The translations under genes and the position numbers were made by a program. A stretch of DNA of 62,041 nt, from positions 1-62,041 of the forward strand of contig JAPOYX010000169.1 in assembly GCA_026706345.1 (NCBI GenBank). The letters run 5' to 3'. Within the stretch, counting starts at the first letter, position 1. The number at the start of each line of letters is the position of its first letter. The notes beneath the pieces were generated by a model that saw only the letters and a program-made list of their open reading frames with translations, ran no database searches and had not been told where the DNA came from. Positions 1 through 8,860 of this stretch are shown in pieces. The stretch is from Gemmatimonadota bacterium. Lineage in GTDB: Bacteria; JAAXHH01.

Positions 1-270
1 GCGCCAATACTCTCCTTCGTCCCGACTGAAGACAAGGATATCTTTCGATACGCCAAATCCAGCCAATGCCTTCCACAGGCGGGTCGCCTCGGCGCGCCGG
101 TCTCTCCCATTCCCAAACGGCATAGATTCCACCACTACAAAATCGTAATCGGAATCTTCTTTTTCGTCGCCTCGAGCACGGGAACCGAAAAGGATAACCG
201 ACTCGGGACTGACTTCATCCACGATCACACCTACCATCTGGCGGAGTACATCTTTTTCAGCCGATTTCAC
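1..270 (-). CDS. MNT-type nucleotidyltransferase domain protein (C-terminally truncated by window edge)
   Basis: Reading from a GTG at 270 on the minus strand gives 90 residues that run off the window. The fragment carries the nucleotidyltransferase signature GSRARGD at about residues 28-34 followed by DSDYD, the two acidic metal ligands of the DNA polymerase beta-like (MNT) fold. Such proteins transfer a nucleotide to a protein or small-molecule acceptor; short forms are often the antitoxin half of HEPN/MNT pairs. A GGAG lies six bases before the GTG. The start overlaps the end of the upstream dioxygenase gene by 14 bases, so translation is probably coupled. Whether a HEPN partner follows cannot be seen here. 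Family assignment is firm; biological role is open. Confidence 0.8.
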   Translation of the reverse strand, partial: MKSAEKDVLRQMVGVIVDEVSPESVILFGSRARGDEKEDSDYDFVVVESMPFGNGRDRRAEATRLWKALAGFGVSKDILVFSRDEGEYWR

Positions 271-1069
271 GCAATTCTCCTCCAAAGTCCCGCAACTCGT
301 CGTCCCCGATCGGTACCAGAGGCGTGAAGTCCCTGTTGTTCTGGTACCACGGCCTCACCTCGCGCGTGCAGGCGTTGCCGACGGCGTTGTAGATCAGGTA
401 GAAGATGGCCCGTCGCCAGGGCGAGACGTTGTCGGCCGATCCGTGGACGATGTTGCTGTGGATCAGGGCGACCGAGCCCGCCGGGCCGATCAGCGGTTCG
501 ATGCCGTTCTCGTCGGCCAGGTGCTGCAGCGTCGGCCGGTCGATGTGGAACAGATCGTAACCGCGGCCCTTCGCGTCCTCGTGCAGTTCAGAGTCCAGCA
601 GGCCCCACCGGTGGGAACCCGGAATGATCAGCAGCGGCGAAGTAACGGGCGTGCAGTCGTCGATGAATACCGACGCCATGATGCAATTCGGCTCGGGCAT
701 GCCGTCGACCTTGTACCATGACGGGAAATCCTGGTGCCAGGTCCACGACGCCCCGCTCCCGAAGCCCTGCTTGGGATTCATGCGGGTCTGGTGGAGATAG
801 ACCTCGTCTCCCAGCAACTGGCGGACCGGGTCCATCAGGCGGGGAAGCCGCGCCAATCGTTCGAAGGGCTCGGAGTAGGTATGCGCTCCGAAGGCCAGCC
901 GGGCGGCCGTGGGGTCGTCCTTCTCCCGCACCACCTCCGGTCCCTGCCGGCTGAGCACATCCGGTACCGCGTCCTTTAGCGCCCTCACTTCCTGTTCGTC
1001 AAGCAACCCCGCGAAAAACAGGTAACCCGATTCGTGAAAAGCGGCGATCTGCTGGTCGTTAAGCGTCAT
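257..1069 (-). CDS. Phytanoyl-CoA dioxygenase (PhyH) family Fe(II)/2-oxoglutarate oxygenase, EctD-like
   Basis: A 270-residue protein, normal length for PhyH-type non-haem iron, 2-oxoglutarate-dependent oxygenases. The iron-binding facial triad is visible: His112 and Asp114 in WHQD, and His209 in IVHGSADN, followed by Arg219/Arg220 in the position that binds the 2-oxoglutarate carboxylate. The stretch around WHQDFPSWYKVDGMP, followed by the PGSH motif, resembles ectoine hydroxylases, but no ectoine genes are nearby, so the substrate is unknown. Cytosolic; no signal peptide. The 3' end overlaps a nucleotidyltransferase gene, suggesting a two-gene transcript. Function class is confident; hydroxylation target is not. 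Confidence 0.9.
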   Translation of the reverse strand: MTLNDQQIAAFHESGYLFFAGLLDEQEVRALKDAVPDVLSRQGPEVVREKDDPTAARLAFGAHTYSEPFERLARLPRLMDPVRQLLGDEVYLHQTRMNPKQGFGSGASWTWHQDFPSWYKVDGMPEPNCIMASVFIDDCTPVTSPLLIIPGSHRWGLLDSELHEDAKGRGYDLFHIDRPTLQHLADENGIEPLIGPAGSVALIHSNIVHGSADNVSPWRRAIFYLIYNAVGNACTREVRPWYQNNRDFTPLVPIGDDELRDFGGELREIG

Positions 1070-1224
1070 AGGTTTCTCTGCCGTTGTTCCCTTTTGGGTC
1101 TTGCTACCTCACGTCGAAAGCACAACTGAAGTCTAAGCACTTGGAAAATCTAAGTTACATCACGCCCGAAACGCCCGAAACAGACTCTGAAATGACGCTA
1201 CCGTTGTCGGAATGGCATTTTTAT

Positions 1225-1270
1225 GTTGGTAAAAGTGCTGAAATTACGCGTTTCTAGGTTGATAAAAGTG
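1225..1270. repeat. Pair of 13-bp direct repeats upstream of the PhyH gene
   Basis: GTTGGTAAAAGTG at 1225-1237 recurs as GTTGATAAAAGTG at 1258-1270, 12 of 13 bases identical and 33 bp apart (about three helical turns). They lie in the AT-richer 258-bp gap between the asparaginase gene end and the dioxygenase start. Same-face spacing upstream of a gene suggests regulator binding sites, but nothing proves it. The same gap also has a tandem CGCCCGAAA pair near 1165-1182. Confidence 0.4.
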
Positions 1271-1327
1271 TAGTAGGAAGCACTTAGTATCGTCAAGGTC
1301 GAGGTCAAGAGCGCTTAACAGGCGGCC

Positions 1328-2473
1328 TTACCCTTCTTCCTTCTCCCGATCCCTCTTCCTCTCTTCCACCCGCTCCATCAAACGTTCCATCGTCGGCGCG
1401 GGAATCTTCGATTTGTCATAGACGTACGCCAGGGGTACCAGCCGGGCGCCGTCGGCGTTGGCTACGGCGTAACTGTCCCGTCCGGGGAAGTACTCCAGGT
1501 ATTCATCCGGCATCTGGTACATGGTCGCCCCGCCGAACCGGCCGTCCTTGGCCACGGCGTAGAAGTTCAGGCTGAACATGGGCCGGCCGTCGTCCGTCAG
1601 CAGGCGGTCCTCCGTCATGGCCACGGCCCGTTCGAGCGTAGCCAGGCAGGCTTCCTGGGGTGATTTGCCCTGCCGCATGAACTCCACGATGAGAAAAGCA
1701 CCGCAGACCTTGATGTTCGCCTCGCCACGACCCGTGGAACCGGCGGCGCCCACTTCGTTGTCGCAGTACTGCCCCGTGCCGATGATGGGGCTGTCGCCCA
1801 CGCGGCCCGGGATCTTCCAGGACAGGCCGCTCGTGGTCGTCACGCTGCCGATATCACCGTTGGCGTCCACGCCGCACATGTTGATCGTGCCGCCCGGACG
1901 ATCGATCACGATATCGTCCTCGTGGTCGAGCCAGTCGTCGTCCGGGTTGAGCTGTGACCGCCAGCGCAGCCAGTCCTGCCTGCTCTCCTCGGACAACAGG
2001 TTCTGCTCCTTGAAACCCATGCCCAGGGCGAAGCGCTTCGCGCCCTTGCCGACCAGCATGATGTGGTCGGTGTAATCCATGATCGCCTTGGCCACCAGCG
2101 ACGCCGAGGCGATGTCCTCCAGCGCGGCGACGGAACCGGCCCGCCGGGTGGGTCCGTGCATGACGGACGCGTCCAGAGTGACGACGCCGTCCGCGTTCGG
2201 ACGCCCGCCCAGACCCACGGACTGGTCATATGGATCCAGCTCCTGAATGTTCACGCCGGCGATTACCGCGTCGAGCGGGTCGGACTGGTCCGTCGTCATC
2301 ATCTCGTAGGCTTTCCTGACGCCGCGGATCCCGTTGCGAGACGCGACAATGGTTGGCGGCGCGGGTGCGCTGTGGTTGGTGGGTACAGGTGCGGCGTGGG
2401 CCTTCGCGGACGCGGCGAGGCCGGTCAGCGCGAGGGCGGAAGTTTCCAGGAAGGCGCGGCGGGTAACAGGCAT
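1328..2473 (-). CDS. N4-(beta-N-acetylglucosaminyl)-L-asparaginase, Tat-exported
   Basis: A 381-residue Ntn-hydrolase of the glycosylasparaginase family, which cleaves the GlcNAc-Asn bond of glycoasparagines after autoproteolytic activation. The N-terminus is a Tat signal (VTRRAFLETSALALTGLAA), so the enzyme is exported folded. The nucleophile threonine follows a Gly pair in GGTINM (Thr196), where the precursor is expected to self-cleave; downstream GRVGDSPIIGTGQY with GAAGSTGRGE form the substrate pocket. A GAGG seven bases upstream supports this ATG. It is divergent from the FGE-like gene across a 188-bp gap. Together with the sialidase at 6.8 kb it hints at glycoconjugate scavenging. Confidence 0.92.
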   Translation of the reverse strand: MPVTRRAFLETSALALTGLAASAKAHAAPVPTNHSAPAPPTIVASRNGIRGVRKAYEMMTTDQSDPLDAVIAGVNIQELDPYDQSVGLGGRPNADGVVTLDASVMHGPTRRAGSVAALEDIASASLVAKAIMDYTDHIMLVGKGAKRFALGMGFKEQNLLSEESRQDWLRWRSQLNPDDDWLDHEDDIVIDRPGGTINMCGVDANGDIGSVTTTSGLSWKIPGRVGDSPIIGTGQYCDNEVGAAGSTGRGEANIKVCGAFLIVEFMRQGKSPQEACLATLERAVAMTEDRLLTDDGRPMFSLNFYAVAKDGRFGGATMYQMPDEYLEYFPGRDSYAVANADGARLVPLAYVYDKSKIPAPTMERLMERVEERKRDREKEEG

Positions 2474-2559
2474 GGGGCGACCTCTTTGTTGTAGAATGAT
2501 TATGCGGGGATTGCCAGAGTCAGGCCGGTATTATAAGTCGGCTGGTGCATCCATGACAA

Positions 2560-2575
2560 GGAAAAGTAGTTTTCC
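2560..2575. promoter_or_regulatory. Inverted repeat in divergent intergenic region
   Basis: GGAAAA and TTTTCC form six-base arms around a four-base centre, midway between the divergent starts at 2473 (minus) and 2662 (plus). It is not followed by a T-run long enough for a terminator and both flanking genes read away from it, so an operator is the better guess. Weak evidence. Confidence 0.3.
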
Positions 2576-2661
2576 GATCTTCTACATTCCGCCGCAATAC
2601 CGATCGTCGTGCAACCACGTCGATGCCGAATCCAATGCTGTTTTACTAAGGAGGATATTGC

Positions 2662-3609
2662 ATGAGTGTCGCTTCCCCCGAAAAGGCGACGAACGATGCA
2701 GACGGTGCGTCCCTGGTTCTGGTCCCCGAAGGTGCATTTACGATGGGATCGGGCCGTAAGGCCGTGCAGGCGCTCTGGCATGGCATGGGATGGGACCAGA
2801 AGTGGTTTGATCATCAGGTCGGCGGGAATCGCTGGATCGGCGAGTTACACGAGCACGATGTCGAGATCAGTGCTTTCTGGATGTATGAGGAACCGGTCAC
2901 CATCGGACAGTACCACGCGTTCATGGAAGATACAGAGAGAGAAGCGCCGGTCGATCAAGATATCCATGGTCCATGGAACAGTGCGTGGTCCGATGGGGCG
3001 CCTGTCCCGGGGAGCGAACCGCTTCCGGTCAGTTCGGTGAGTTGGGAAGACGCATGCGCCTATTGCGCCTGGGCGGGCGGCCGTCTGCCTACGGAAGCGG
3101 AATGGGAATACGCGGCGCGGGGCCCCGAAGGACGCGTCTTTCCCTGGGGAAACACGTGGATCGAAGATATTTGCCGATGTGCCAACGAAATTTCCGGTCG
3201 TCATTTCACCGATAACGATGAATGGAAGGAATGGCTTAACGGCGGCGGGTCCCGTAACAAGGATGGTTCTTACGACAACCCCTGTTGGCTTTCCGAACAC
3301 GTCGCACAGCTTGAAGGTCCCAGGCCGGCCCTGGACTATCCCGGTGATCGTACCTGGTGTGGCGTTTCAGGCATGGCGGGGCTTGTCCGGGAGTGGTGCA
3401 GCGACTGGTACGATCCCGACTACTATCCCGAAAGCCCCAGAAAGAACCCGCAAGGACCGGAGAATCCGTCGAAGCATCCCTGTCGCGCCATGCGGGGCGG
3501 AGCGTGGCTCTGTGCCGCGTATCAATGCAGAGGGGCGCAGCGACTTTTCTATCCTCCGGATACAAGAAACACGAACGATCATGGGCTTCGATGTGTCATT
3601 GATGTGTAG
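2662..3609 (+). CDS. Formylglycine-generating enzyme (SUMF1/FGE)-family protein with intact CxxxxC pair
   Basis: A 315-residue FGE-sulfatase-domain protein. The opening LVLVPEGAFTMGS and the central GGRLPTEAEWEYAARG are family hallmarks. Unlike many relatives that lack catalytic residues, it keeps two cysteines in GGAWLCAAYQC (Cys284 and Cys289), aligning with the copper-binding active-site pair of true formylglycine-generating enzymes, which convert a sulfatase cysteine to formylglycine. No sulfatase gene lies in this window. A strong AAGGAGG sits before the ATG. It ends seven bases from the convergent methyltransferase gene. Cytosolic by sequence (no signal peptide). It could alternatively be a non-catalytic or other oxygen-dependent member of the fold. 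Confidence 0.88.
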   Translation: MSVASPEKATNDADGASLVLVPEGAFTMGSGRKAVQALWHGMGWDQKWFDHQVGGNRWIGELHEHDVEISAFWMYEEPVTIGQYHAFMEDTEREAPVDQDIHGPWNSAWSDGAPVPGSEPLPVSSVSWEDACAYCAWAGGRLPTEAEWEYAARGPEGRVFPWGNTWIEDICRCANEISGRHFTDNDEWKEWLNGGGSRNKDGSYDNPCWLSEHVAQLEGPRPALDYPGDRTWCGVSGMAGLVREWCSDWYDPDYYPESPRKNPQGPENPSKHPCRAMRGGAWLCAAYQCRGAQRLFYPPDTRNTNDHGLRCVIDV

Positions 3610-3616
3610 GATAGGA

Positions 3617-4438
3617 TCAGCCCTCGCCCCGCACCCGGCTCAACACCTCGTACAGCATCACGCCGGCGGCCACGGCCAGGTTCAGCGAATCGGCGCGGCC
3701 GGCCATGGGAATGCGCACCACGGTGTCGCAGATATTCACAAGCTCATCTGAAAGACCGTGCTGCTCGCCGCCCAGGCACAGGAGGAGGGGTGGGGCGTAG
3801 GTCGCTGACCGGAAGTCGGCCGAAGCGGCGTCCGAAGTGCCGATCACCGGGATTCCGATCCTGTGCTTCCACTGGATCAGCGCTTCGAGCGAGGAACGAA
3901 CGACCTGCTGCGCGAAGACGGCGCCCATGCTCCCGCGGACGGCTTCCGGATCATAGGGATCCGCCGTGGTGCCCAGCAGGATGACCCCCGCCGCGCCCAC
4001 GGCGTCGCACGTCCGCAGGATCGAACCCAGGTTGCCCGGGCTGCCTACGTCCTCGAGAATCACCCAGCCGAGCGAGCCGTTCGCGGTAGAATCGACGCGT
4101 CCCACACCCGCATCGTCGAGCGCCGTCCACTTCTGCCTGACGACAACCCCAATACCCGCCGGGCCATCTTTCCCGGACAACGATCGAAACACATCGGCGC
4201 TGACCTCCAGGATTTCGACGCCATCCTCCCTGGCACACCGCACCGTGTCCCGCCCGAAATCGCTGCGCAGCAGTTCCGGCGCAACCACCAGCGTCTCTAT
4301 CTCGGCCCCGGTCTGCACGGCCTCTCCGGCAAGCCGGATGCCTTCCGCGAAGAACAAACCGGTTTCCTGTCGTTTCTTGCGCTGCGAGAGGGCGCGGATG
4401 GCCTTGATTCGGGGATTCTGCACACTGGTAAGGATCAT
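3617..4438 (-). CDS. TrmH/SpoU-family 2'-O-ribose RNA methyltransferase
   Basis: 273 residues from the ATG at 4438 (a TTG nine bases upstream is in frame but has no ribosome site). The N-terminal substrate-binding segment (NPRIKAIRAL, then FFAEGIRL) is typical of RlmB/TrmH-like enzymes. The SPOUT catalytic domain is complete: motif 1 in EDVGSPGNLGSILRT, motif 2 in LCLGGEQHGL, and motif 3 in GRADSLNLAVAAGVMLYE. These knotted enzymes methylate ribose 2'-OH in rRNA or tRNA using SAM. Which nucleotide is modified cannot be told from sequence. It stands alone, convergent with the FGE-like gene. Confidence 0.92.
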   Translation of the reverse strand: MILTSVQNPRIKAIRALSQRKKRQETGLFFAEGIRLAGEAVQTGAEIETLVVAPELLRSDFGRDTVRCAREDGVEILEVSADVFRSLSGKDGPAGIGVVVRQKWTALDDAGVGRVDSTANGSLGWVILEDVGSPGNLGSILRTCDAVGAAGVILLGTTADPYDPEAVRGSMGAVFAQQVVRSSLEALIQWKHRIGIPVIGTSDAASADFRSATYAPPLLLCLGGEQHGLSDELVNICDTVVRIPMAGRADSLNLAVAAGVMLYEVLSRVRGEG

Positions 4439-4697
4439 GAATGACAACCGTAAACGAGGCGGAGGATAGCGTCAAGTCTATCTTCCATCGAAGTATGGCC
4501 GTCCGCCGCTCCGAGTAAGGAGAATGACCATGGGCTTCGCAAGAGACTACCCGCCCCTGGCCCGGCACCACGCGCCCGCGGCCACGGACAATCACCTTGA
4601 CATCGGCTCTCCGGCCGCTATACCCTTTCCTTCACCGGTCGTCCTCGATGACCGACTTGCGTGATGTTCAGAACGCGCCGGCCCGAAAGGCTCCCCC

Positions 4698-6653
4698 ATG
4701 TCGGTCACCCGTCCGGAAACAACCCCAGAAAAACGTCAATTCTCCACGCCAAGGGAGATGGTCACCCCACGCGCCGTGGCCGTCGGCATGGCCTGCTCCC
4801 TGATTCTGGGAATCGCCGATCCCTACTCCAACATGATCATCCAGGGATCGTACCTGGGCAGCAACTTCACGCCCATCGGCGTGGTCTTTCTCTTCGCCGT
4901 CCTCGTCGGGATCATCAACACGCTCCTGCGCACATGGTCGCCGGGCCACGCGCTCACACAGGGCGAACTGGCCGTCGTCTACATCATGTCGCTCATCGCG
5001 TCGGCCATCCCGTCTTACGGGCTGACCGAAGTCCTGCTCCCGGCCATGGCGTCCATGTACTACGCCACGCCGGAAAACCGCTGGCTCGAGACCGTGACCC
5101 CCCACGTCGAGCCCTGGCTGATGCCCCAGGATCCCGAGACCGTAAGGTCGTTCTACGAAGGTCTTCCTGGGGGCGGAAGCATTCCCTGGAGCGATTGGGC
5201 CGTGCCGCTCGCCGCGTGGCTCAGCTTCGTCCTGGTGCTGTACTTCGTGGTGTTCTGCCTCACGGTCATCCTGCGCAAGCAGTGGGTGGAACGGGAACGC
5301 CTCGTCTTCCCCCTGGTCAAGCTGCCGGCCGAGATGATCGATCCGGGCGACGACGGTTCCCGTTCACGTCTCACGCCGTTCTTCCGGAACCGGATGATGT
5401 GGGCGGGTTTCTCCATTCCCTTCCTGATCAACGCGTGGAACGCCGTACACAACTACATCTACTTTTTTCCCACCATCTACTTCCAGGAGACCATCGGGCT
5501 CTTCAACAATCAGTTGGTGCTGCCCATCAATCTCTCCTTCCCACTGGTGGGCTTCGCCTATCTCCTCAGCCTCGAGATATCCTTCAGCCTCTGGCTCTTC
5601 TTCCTGCTCAGCCGGCTGCAGAACCTGGCGAACGCGAGCTTCGGCATCGACCTGGCGGGCAGTACCACGCTACCGGGCGAATACCAGATGTTCGGCGCCC
5701 TGCTGGTCCTGGCGCTGTTCAGTGTCTGGCTGGCCCGGGCGCACATCCGCGAGATCCTGGGCAAGGTGCTTCGCGGGGGAGGCTCCCCGGACGACGCCAA
5801 CGAATGTCTCTCCTATCGATTTGCCGTGATCGGCGGAGGGCTGGGCATCCTGTTCCTGCTCGGATGGCTGTGGATGATCGGCCTCTCCGTCTGGCTGGCC
5901 GTCATACTGCTGATCCTGGTGCTCGCCGTGTATGTCGGTTTCGCGCGGATCGTGGCGGAAGGCGGCGTGATCTTCGCGGAGACCTTCAACCCCCAGGAGT
6001 TCATGATCCACGGATTCACCGGGCCCCTGCTCGGCGCGCGCAATCTGGTGGCCATCGGACTGACCAAGTTCTGGTTGACACATACGCGCACGCTCATCAT
6101 GCCATCCATGGCCAATGGCCTGAAGCTGGCCGACACGGCGGGGATCCGGAACCAGCGCTGGCTGACCGCGGCCATCGGACTGGCCATACTTTGCAGCCTG
6201 GCCAGCTCGATCTATACGGTCATGTACCTGGCGTACGAATACGGGGGCATCAACCTCAACTGGCAGTTCTTCGGGGTGCTCCAGCAAAACCGGTTCAGTT
6301 ACTTCGCGACGACGATAACCGCCACGTCCGAACCCGCCGGACGATGGTTCTTCTTCGGGCTGGGCGCCGCCATCATGTGGGCGCTGATGTTCCTGCGGCA
6401 GAAGTTCATCTGGTGGCCTCTCCATTTCATCGGATTTCCCGTGGGCGCCTCCGCCCCGCTCCTCACCGCCTGGTTCTCCATATTCCTGGCGTGGATGATC
6501 AAGGGACTCATCCTCAAGTACGGCGGGATCGACATCTATCGCAAGATGCTGCCCTTCTTCCTGGGATTGATCCTCGGCGAGTTCGTCAGCGCGGGCTTAT
6601 GGGTCATCATAGATGGATTGACGGGCATTACGGGGCATATCATATTCAACTGA
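4698..6653 (+). CDS. Large polytopic membrane protein, DUF6785/DUF6784-like (OPT-transporter-like)
   Basis: A 651-residue protein with a short charged N-terminus and at least a dozen hydrophobic segments spread along the length (for example VGIINTLL near 75, a run near 375-400, and the C-terminal VSAGLWVIIDGLTGITG). Features such as ADPYSNMIIQGSYLGSNFTP near the start and GGVIFAETFNPQEFMIHGF in the second half recall the DUF6785 family, which is distantly like oligopeptide transporters and abundant in Planctomycetes and Latescibacteria. Substrate unknown. AAAGG lies seven bases before the ATG. It is 100 bp upstream of the sialidase and probably co-transcribed, so uptake of a released sugar or peptide is a reasonable guess only. 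Confidence 0.75.
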   Translation: MSVTRPETTPEKRQFSTPREMVTPRAVAVGMACSLILGIADPYSNMIIQGSYLGSNFTPIGVVFLFAVLVGIINTLLRTWSPGHALTQGELAVVYIMSLIASAIPSYGLTEVLLPAMASMYYATPENRWLETVTPHVEPWLMPQDPETVRSFYEGLPGGGSIPWSDWAVPLAAWLSFVLVLYFVVFCLTVILRKQWVERERLVFPLVKLPAEMIDPGDDGSRSRLTPFFRNRMMWAGFSIPFLINAWNAVHNYIYFFPTIYFQETIGLFNNQLVLPINLSFPLVGFAYLLSLEISFSLWLFFLLSRLQNLANASFGIDLAGSTTLPGEYQMFGALLVLALFSVWLARAHIREILGKVLRGGGSPDDANECLSYRFAVIGGGLGILFLLGWLWMIGLSVWLAVILLILVLAVYVGFARIVAEGGVIFAETFNPQEFMIHGFTGPLLGARNLVAIGLTKFWLTHTRTLIMPSMANGLKLADTAGIRNQRWLTAAIGLAILCSLASSIYTVMYLAYEYGGINLNWQFFGVLQQNRFSYFATTITATSEPAGRWFFFGLGAAIMWALMFLRQKFIWWPLHFIGFPVGASAPLLTAWFSIFLAWMIKGLILKYGGIDIYRKMLPFFLGLILGEFVSAGLWVIIDGLTGITGHIIFN

Positions 6654-6753
6654 AAACGCCACTGTCGGGCCGCGATACGCCCTTCTGGTCATGCGCTCAA
6701 CTACCTCGCGTAACGCGACACGCACTATCCCAAGGCAGACCCCGGAGTTTCTC

Positions 6754-7803
6754 ATGAACGGAACCTGCATGCAATCCGTCCTCTGGACCAGCGGCACGGA
6801 AGGTTATGATACCTACCGCATTCCGGCGATCATCGTAACGAGCCGGGGAACGGTCCTCGCCTTCTGCGAAGGCCGGAGGAACAGCCGAAGCGATACCGGC
6901 GATATCGATATGCTGGTGAAGCGCAGCGAGGACGGCGGCAGCACCTGGTCGGGTCAGGAGGTGGTGTGGAACGACTCGGGTAACACCTGCGGCAACCCCT
7001 GCCCGGTCGTCGACCGAGATACCGGGACCGTCTGGCTCCTGATGACCCACAACCTGGGCATCGACCATGAATCCGAGATCATCGCCGGAACGAGCCGGGG
7101 CTCGCGGACCGTGTGGGTCACGGCCAGCGACGACGACGGACGCACGTGGCGCGAGCCACGGGAGATCACCGCCACCGCCAAGCTTCCGGACTGGACGTGG
7201 TACGCCACCGGACCGGGCAACGGGATCCAGCTTGCCTCGGGCCGGCTGCTGATTCCCTGCGACCATATCGAGGCCGGCACAAACCGCTACTATTCCCACG
7301 TCGTCTACAGCGACGACCACGGGGAAACCTGGCGACTGGGCGGCACGACCTCGCGAGACCAGGTCAACGAATGCTGCGTCGCCGAACTAGAAAGCGGCGA
7401 CGTGTTGCTCAACACGCGCAACTACGACCGGTCGCTGCGCACCCGGCAGGTCACCGTCAGCGAGGACGGCGGGATGACCTGGCGGGACCAGCGCCACGAC
7501 GACACGCTGATCGAACCGATCTGCCAGGCGGCCCTTGTCCGTTACCCCGGCAGGGGCGACCGGCTGCTGTTCTCGAATCCGGCCAGCCGGGACGACCGGC
7601 GCAACCTCACCGTGCGTCTTTCCGAGAACGCCGGCCAATCCTGGCCTCATGAGAAGGTGCTGCATCCCGGACCGGCCGCCTATTCGTCCCTGGCCGTGCT
7701 TTCGGACGGGACCGTTGCCTGCCTGTACGAGCGGGGAGACGATAATCCCTACGAGACGATCACGCTTGCCCGGTTCGATCTGGCGTGGCTGGCGGATGGG
7801 TGA
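6754..7803 (+). CDS. Exo-alpha-sialidase-like BNR/Asp-box glycosidase
   Basis: 349 residues from the ATG at 6754, chosen because GGAG lies about seven bases upstream and because the (F/Y)RIP motif (YDTYRIPAI) then falls near the N-terminus as in sialidases; an earlier in-frame ATG at 6691 adds unrelated residues. Five Asp-boxes (SxDxGxTW type) are visible: SEDGGSTW, SDDDGRTW, SDDHGETW, SEDGGMTW and SENAGQSW, one per beta-propeller blade. Sialidases release terminal sialic acid; relatives act on other glycans. There is no obvious signal peptide, so the enzyme would act in the cytosol unless exported otherwise. It follows the membrane protein gene directly. Confidence 0.87.
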   Translation: MNGTCMQSVLWTSGTEGYDTYRIPAIIVTSRGTVLAFCEGRRNSRSDTGDIDMLVKRSEDGGSTWSGQEVVWNDSGNTCGNPCPVVDRDTGTVWLLMTHNLGIDHESEIIAGTSRGSRTVWVTASDDDGRTWREPREITATAKLPDWTWYATGPGNGIQLASGRLLIPCDHIEAGTNRYYSHVVYSDDHGETWRLGGTTSRDQVNECCVAELESGDVLLNTRNYDRSLRTRQVTVSEDGGMTWRDQRHDDTLIEPICQAALVRYPGRGDRLLFSNPASRDDRRNLTVRLSENAGQSWPHEKVLHPGPAAYSSLAVLSDGTVACLYERGDDNPYETITLARFDLAWLADG

Positions 7804-7919
7804 GGAACGGGCAGACGCAACTCGGATGGGTGGTCAGGAAAGACTTGGGGCGCGCGGACAACGGAAGTCTGTAGTTACTGAATCACATCGGCATAGACGC
7901 AGATAACCGGAGACCACAG

Positions 7920-8810
7920 ATGAAGGGCATCATTCTCGCGGGCGGACACGGGTTGCGTCTCTACCCGCAGACCGTCGCCGTTTCGAAGCAAATCATTCCC
8001 ATCTTCGACAAGCCGATGATCTACTATCCGCTGTCTGTGCTCATGATGGCGAATATCCGGGAAATCCTGGTCATCTCCTCCCCCGAGCACGTCGACCTGT
8101 ACCGAAAGCTCTTCGGAGACGGAAGCGCGCTCGGGATGCACTTCGAATATGCCGTGCAACCTGCGCCCGAGGGGGTGGCGCAGGCCTTTCTGATCGGTGA
8201 ATCGTTCATCGGGGATGAACCCTGTGCCCTGATTTTCGGCGACAACTTCTTCCACGGAAGCAGCCTGTCCGAGATGGTCGAAAGGGCTGCGGGGCACAAA
8301 GAGGGAGGACTGGTGTTCGCCTGCTACGTCAAGGAACCCGAACGGTACGGCGTGGTCGAATTCGACGCACGGCAACGCGCCGTCAATATCGAGGAAAAAC
8401 CCCGTCATCCCCGGTCCAACTACGCCGTCACCGGATTGTACTTCTATGACAACGAGGTCGTTTCCATCGCGAAAACACTGCGCCCGTCCGGGCGCGGCGA
8501 ACTCGAGATCACCGACGTCAACAACATCTATCTCCGCAGGGGAAAACTGACGGTGGAGCGCTTCGACGAAGGGATCGTCTGGATGGATACCGGCACGCCG
8601 GAAAGTCTCCTGGAAGCGAGCAACTTCGTCCAGGCCATTGAGCACCGGCAGGGACTGAAGATAGGCTGCGTCGAGGAGATCGCCTACCGGAAGGGGTACA
8701 TCGGCCGGGACCAGGTGCTCAGGATCGGAAACCTTGTGGAAGATAACCCGTATTGCGAGTACCTGCGCCGCCTATGCGGTCCGGGCGGTCCGGGCGGTCA
8801 GGTCGAATGA
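7920..8810 (+). CDS. rmlA: Glucose-1-phosphate thymidylyltransferase (RmlA/RfbA)
   Basis: A 296-residue sugar nucleotidyltransferase making dTDP-glucose from glucose-1-phosphate and dTTP, the first step to dTDP-rhamnose and related sugars. Recognisable features are the N-terminal nucleotide loop, FDKPMIYYPLSVLM, FGDNFF, EEKP, VTGLYFYDN and the RGELEITDVN segment. The loop reads GGHGLRLYP rather than the usual GGSGTRLYP, a mild deviation. The last residues are a low-complexity GGPGGPGG-type tail encoded by a tandem nonamer. The rest of the rml pathway is not in the window. GGAG is present upstream of the ATG. Confidence 0.93.
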   Translation: MKGIILAGGHGLRLYPQTVAVSKQIIPIFDKPMIYYPLSVLMMANIREILVISSPEHVDLYRKLFGDGSALGMHFEYAVQPAPEGVAQAFLIGESFIGDEPCALIFGDNFFHGSSLSEMVERAAGHKEGGLVFACYVKEPERYGVVEFDARQRAVNIEEKPRHPRSNYAVTGLYFYDNEVVSIAKTLRPSGRGELEITDVNNIYLRRGKLTVERFDEGIVWMDTGTPESLLEASNFVQAIEHRQGLKIGCVEEIAYRKGYIGRDQVLRIGNLVEDNPYCEYLRRLCGPGGPGGQVE

Positions 8811-8850
8811 GCGGCCCCGGCGCCGCACGACCTTAGCGCCGAACGACCTT
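8782..8850. repeat. Short tandem repeats at and after the rmlA 3' end
   Basis: A GGTCCGGGC-type nonamer is repeated at the end of rmlA, and just beyond its stop ACGACCTTAGCG occurs twice within about 16 bp (around 8828-8850). This looks like slippage-derived low complexity; no function is assigned. Confidence 0.4.
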
Positions 8851-8860
8851 AGCGGACCGG

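Noticed and set aside
4661-6757. 698-residue open frame on the plus strand overlapping the DUF6785-like gene
   Set aside because: Arg/Pro/His/Gly-rich composition typical of an out-of-frame reading of a GC-rich gene; the frame starting at 4698 has clear membrane spans.
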